Source: Numida meleagris (taxonomy: Eukaryota; Chordata; Aves; Galliformes; Numididae). From it: a DNA stretch of 64,000 nt. The first letter of the stretch is position 1. Every line of letters begins with the position of its first letter. The stretch lies in contig NC_034438.1 in NCBI RefSeq assembly GCF_002078875.1, positions 16,167,964 through 16,231,963 on the forward strand. The letters run 5' to 3'. A program made the translations under genes and the position numbers. Shown here one piece after another: positions 61,261-64,000 of the stretch. Below the pieces are notes generated by a model. The model did not search any database. It was given only the letters and a program-made list of their open reading frames with translations, and had not been told where the DNA came from.

Positions 61261-64000
61261 GCTTGGGCAAGACCCAGGAAAAATTATTCTCAGTTTAGAG
61301 TTGCCTGAAGACCAGACTGGAGGAAAGAACCATGCTGCAACATAGAAATGATAAGCCTTATAAAATGTTTTAAACTTTCTTCTGTAGTTCACACTAGTAT
61401 GTTTGATGCCAAAATTATATGTGACTGAATTTTGGCCAAAGCTAACCATTTAATAGCTTTCCCCCTCTCTTACCTTCTTCCAGTTTACAGTTTGGGTACC
61501 ATCTCCAGGCTTATGGGGTTACTATCACAAAGATCAATTTACACTTTTAATGAAAAAGTAGAAGGCTTTTAGTTCTGAAGCCCCTCTGTAGGGAAAAAAA
61601 AAACAACCATACATAACCAGTTCATGAGTTATCTGTTGAGTTAAAGAAAGCAGCCCTACAATGGCTTTTGTTCTACATGCAGACAGGACATGGATAAACT
61701 TAATTCCCTACATGAACGAATACAGCATTTTACAACTGAGTTTTGTAGGACCACTTAATTTCAGCAGCAATTGCACAGAGACAAAGAATATGCACTGACT
61801 TCCAGACAGTAACACCTCTTGACTAAAAACAATTTATTGGACACAAATATTGCAATGATATTTTTATCTTAAAGCTAGTACACACTCTTATTCCTACTAA
61901 ATGTAAACAAAACAAAACAAACAAACAAAAAACCAACTGCATTTTCCTGTAATAGAGTTGTGTGAAAAATACAAAACCAAGTAAATAATAATTATGAACT
62001 GACAAGAAAAATAACAATGTTCTGCTTATATTTACAGATGACAGTCCTAAAACACTATCTTTAAATGATGCATCATACAGTATCTGATAGTTGTTGGATT
62101 TTTTTTCTTTGATTCCTGAGAATACAGAAAATATGGTTACATTTTGCTGAAAGCACATGCTGCTTTAATCTTCTATATGTAGTTTAAAAGAAATCAGTTT
62201 CATCCTGTAGCCTGATCCTCTTCTGCACCGGAGTATTGTTGGCCTAATAGCTGGTACTTCTAAAGAGCAATAAAAATGTGATTATAACATTACAAAAATG
62301 TGAATATAACATATTTTAGTAAAGAAAAGTTAGTCTTGGTTATAAGAACGAATGCTGTAAGGAAAATCTGTCAAGACAAATTGGAAAGATGCTGCTGATG
62401 TAAATTTTAGGCAACATAATACATGTGCAGAAACGCCACAGGAGACCACTGACAGCAAAAGCAGATGCCAAACTTAAATCTATCTTTGAATTGTTAAAAA
62501 TTGATTAAAAAATAAGCTAAGAATCTGATCATTGGAAAAAAGCAAAATCTAAAATCTATCCATACTTCTTTTCTATCAGCAACACTAAATCTAAAATACT
62601 GTAAATAATTGTTACCACCTGAGAAAACACTAGTGACCCTCACAGTTTGCTGAATTAGTTTTTGTTCCAGACATGTATTTGAAAATTTTACTTACAAAGC
62701 AAATAACTTAAATAAGAAAGCCCTGGATGATGAATATTAGTGCATTTTCTATCTTTTAAAGTTCAAATTTGGCCACAGATTTGTTTAATTACATTTTGAC
62801 CCTTTTACTGTGTGCATCAGTTTCAGCTAGTTCTCAGCATTCCCAACGATGATCCTTTGTTAAGCAGTAAAAAGACAGCTTACTGCTATTTTCAGTTAAG
62901 CCTTGAATTGTATTTTGAGTTGACTTGACAATGCTCTTTTCTACTCAACCATAAGCCCCTTTCTCCTTCATTTTGTGCCAGGCAGCCAATGATTTTCCTT
63001 CTTCCAATGGCCTGATTAATTCTGTCTGTAATTTATGTCCAGCCACCTGCACAGATATAGGATTGCATCTCAGGCAACTGAAGCCTGAAGGTCCTGAATG
63101 CTGGAGTATATTTTTGGTGGGCTTTCAGTGCTAACCTCTCCACCTTCATAGTCGAGAACTAAATTTTTGGTGAGCACTGAGAGAAAATCTTTTCCCAAAC
63201 AGGTTTACATCCTGCTCAATTTAACAAAGAGATACAAGTTCAGCGAGACATGCCTGATGTTTAATAATTTCTACTACTTAATTTAGTTACTTTAGTTTAG
63301 TTTAGTCTTAAGAACATTACTAACCACTTGTGCTCTTGACAGGGATGAACTGTCCTCATCCAGTTCCAGCCTCATCTTCTGGGTAGCCAGGAGAAAGCTG
63401 AAAATGAATAACTGAAAATTTAATTGAAAACAACAGCTTAGGAGTAGAAAAGTCTCTATAAAAACCTGAGAGAAGATTCTGAACTTGTTAAGTTCAATAT
63501 AAGAGAACATGCAAACATATAATTCAATATTCAACATTCACTTCTGGCTGTTTGCTCACAGGGACATAAAACTGATTTTTCTATCACATAGTTTTGTTTT
63601 CCAGCACATAACATCCAAGAAAAATGACCTGTTAAGTGACTATGTAGCTTAAATACCCATTTTCACATTCATTAATTAATGTGATAGCGTAGTCCTTTGC
63701 CCAGCATTCTTTATATGGTTTCTACAAATGTGCAGTACAATACTATATTAGTTTGGATTACTTTCTTTCCTCCTCATACTTGAAGAAATGTGTAATAAGA
63801 ACTATATACAGCAATACTTTATTGCATGTAGCAAGCTAAAAGTAGCGGAATTCCCACCCTAGTCAGAGCAAGCCAGTAATTGCAGCATTAGCTTTGGCAC
63901 AATAAAGAGGACATATAAGAGCTTTCCCTAAAAAATAATTCCTTGACAAGCATTTATCATGGTAATGATAGGAATGCAGAAATTTTTCTAATTTTTCAAG

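Larger units (their letters stand above)
58241..64000. other. Gene-free tract to window end
   Basis: AT-rich. Contains a 13-bp direct repeat (acctaaaggaggg) near 58648-58680, a compound tetranucleotide repeat at 60009-60035 and a 19-nt poly(T) at 61242-61260. No exon or mobile element recognised. Confidence 0.45.

Noticed and set aside
63330..63400. Possible minus-strand exon (TTTCTCCTGGCTACCCAG acceptor, then KMRLELDEDSSSLSRAQV, then a GTTAGT donor)
   Set aside because: Plausible splice signals but a single 50-60 bp block with no protein match and no partner exons; chance is likely.
1..64000. CRISPR arrays, operons, phage or other prokaryotic systems, and endogenous retroviruses
   Set aside because: No regularly spaced repeats, no bacterial gene organisation, and no gag, pol or LTR sequence recognised. 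The window is ordinary avian chromosomal DNA.

Overview
The window is vertebrate nuclear DNA, almost certainly from a galliform bird and most likely chicken. Three things point there. CR1 LINE 3' ends are scattered throughout. A deleted copy of the Galluhop mariner element lies at about 33.4-34.0 kb. The one recognisable gene, MOCS2, has vertebrate intron-exon structure and GT-AG splicing. From general knowledge, MOCS2 lies on chicken chromosome Z next to ITGA2; that placement is not visible here. The DNA is AT-rich, apart from a CpG island at the MOCS2 promoter. There are no operons, CRISPR arrays or other prokaryotic features.

Gene content. MOCS2 occupies about 5.7-13.7 kb on the minus strand. 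It encodes both subunits of molybdopterin synthase. MOCS2A, the small sulfur-carrier subunit (MoaD type, 86 aa), comes from exons 1-3. MOCS2B, the large catalytic subunit (MoaE type, 155 aa from the only supported start), comes from exons 4-7. All seven coding exons were located to the base, and every intron is GT-AG. Together the two proteins sulfurate the precursor cPMP to make molybdopterin for the molybdenum cofactor.

Most interesting observation. In mammals the MOCS2B frame starts inside the MOCS2A coding region. Here that ATG is ACG, and the frame then closes on a TAA at the end of exon 3. MOCS2B must therefore begin at an ATG in exon 4. The spliced path from the MOCS2A ATG (weak context) to this MOCS2B ATG (strong context, gccATGg) contains no other ATG in any frame. 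That fits leaky scanning from one two-cistron mRNA.

The rest. Positions 1-5.7 kb lie downstream of MOCS2 and hold no recognisable exon. Positions 13.8-64 kb, upstream of MOCS2, look like a gene-poor tract. They hold CR1 fragments (a cluster at 26.0-28.7 kb, others at 38.4, 44.4, 46.3, 49.2, 53.9 and 58.2 kb), the Galluhop copy, a probable hAT-type MITE at 56.1 kb, old MIR-like and L2/L3-like remnants, A-rich tracts and microsatellites. There is also one perfect inverted repeat at 47.0 kb. I found no second protein-coding gene. All other open frames are short, lack family features, and are consistent with chance or with repeats.
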